41,990 bases of DNA from an uncultured Clostridia bacterium (GTDB lineage Bacteria > Bacillota > Clostridia > Christensenellales > Pumilibacteraceae), in NCBI GenBank assembly GCA_947384195.1, contig CANDGE010000006.1, positions 1-41,990 of the forward strand. Direction: 5' to 3'. The position numbers were made by a program, and so were the translations under genes. Of the stretch, positions 41,515 through 41,990 are shown in pieces. The first letter of the stretch is position 1, and each line of letters starts with the position of its first letter. The notes below the pieces were generated by a model. That model was not told where the DNA came from. It made no database searches and was given only the letters and a program-made list of their open reading frames with translations.

Positions 41515-41990
41515 ACATATTGCTCCATAACTGTTTCTTTCTCGTCTTCTTTCGCAAAAGCTGAATATATGGCTTCTCCTATTCCCTGCGCCACAATTAT
41601 AGGTATCGTAAAAATTAATGTCGTTACAAGCGAAATAGTTGACATCGAAATTGCTTGTATAAATTTTTTACCGAAATTTAACGTTGGATTCACTACTTCA
41701 GCTAGACTTGATAACCCATATAATGTTGCCCCAGTTATCGCTCCTAATACTCCTGAAACAATCATCAAACCGACTTTTATATTTCCCCAGCCGATCGTCA
41801 TCCCTTGTTTAACAGCATTCCCAGCCATAGCTGATACTGCACCCGTAATACCCGCAACTAAAAACCCCCAAGGGCCGATAGCAAGCGCCAATCCCATTCC
41901 GATAGTAGAAATCAATCCCGACAGCGCACCGCTCGCAAACCCCGCCAAAATATCTTCGCCTGCCGAAAATATTGCTCCGTTCACCGCCCC
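41511..41990 (-). CDS. C-terminal part of a Gly/Ala-rich hydrophobic protein (Rhs/polymorphic toxin-like), cut by the window edge
   Basis: The visible 160 codons stay open to the window edge. A GTG at 41984 could be read as a start, but the residues before it (Gly-Ala) continue the same Gly/Ala-rich pattern, so the true start lies outside. The sequence is a run of glycine-rich hydrophobic segments (for example SGALSGLISTIGMG and VAGITGAVSAMAGNAV), then two more hydrophobic segments and an acidic end. This looks like the tail region of Rhs or other polymorphic toxins that insert into or cross membranes. The stop overlaps the next gene as ATGA. The assignment is by style of sequence only. Confidence 0.5.
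   Translation of the reverse strand, partial: GAVNGAIFSAGEDILAGFASGALSGLISTIGMGLALAIGPWGFLVAGITGAVSAMAGNAVKQGMTIGWGNIKVGLMIVSGVLGAITGATLYGLSSLAEVVNPTLNFGKKFIQAISMSTISLVTTLIFTIPIIVAQGIGEAIYSAFAKEDEKETVMEQYV

Noticed and set aside
1..41990. CRISPR arrays, insertion sequences, rRNA or phage genes
   Set aside because: No regularly spaced identical repeats, transposase motifs, rRNA stretches or phage structural genes were seen on either strand.

Overview
The window looks like chromosome from a Gram-positive, Clostridia-like Bacillota, probably a gut or other plant-polymer-degrading anaerobe. The reasons are AGGAGG-type ribosome binding sites, textbook sigma-A promoters, three AgrC-like GHKL kinase/LytTR regulator pairs, lipoproteins, DUF5685 and membrane-anchored glycoside hydrolases. 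The exact taxon cannot be fixed by eye. Most genes lie on the minus strand, so operons read from right to left.

Left part (1-4800): an AT-rich stretch with a small unknown gene, a GC-rich structured non-coding block, tRNA-Thr(CGT) with its own promoter and terminator, the operon parvulin-like lipoprotein - ybaB - recR, and a plus-strand PHP phosphatase with its own promoter.

Core (4803-18900 and 29414-38005): three versions of one module. Each has a LytTR response regulator and a GHKL sensor kinase read from a near-consensus promoter, followed by a separately promoted operon. That operon encodes a membrane-anchored family 3 glycoside hydrolase with swapped domain order and a small multi-pass membrane protein; in modules A and B an alpha/beta-hydrolase esterase follows. 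Each hydrolase operon has 21-bp-spaced direct repeats just upstream of the promoter, as expected for LytTR regulators. A and B share the same half-sites and the same distance to the -10 box; C has a different half-site. Module C has no esterase. Its 2007-residue enzyme instead carries five CBM6/35-like modules and Cys-rich repeats. The likely reading is three parallel surface sensing-and-cleavage systems for glycosides or esterified glycans.

Middle (18931-29280): a housekeeping block (aminotransferase, P-loop protein, thrC, trpS, a DUF5685 protein, a degenerate J-domain protein and a membrane protein). Upstream of it lies a three-gene operon of a membrane-bound TIR protein, an SPFH/zinc-ribbon protein and a small coiled-coil protein, which could be a defence or stress system.

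Right part (38117-41990): a very Cys-rich small protein, an archaeal-type aspS, a secreted/membrane protein and, in AT-rich DNA at the edge, the C-terminus of a Gly-rich hydrophobic protein overlapping a small membrane protein, possibly a polymorphic toxin with its immunity gene.

I found no CRISPR array, insertion sequence, rRNA or replication origin.
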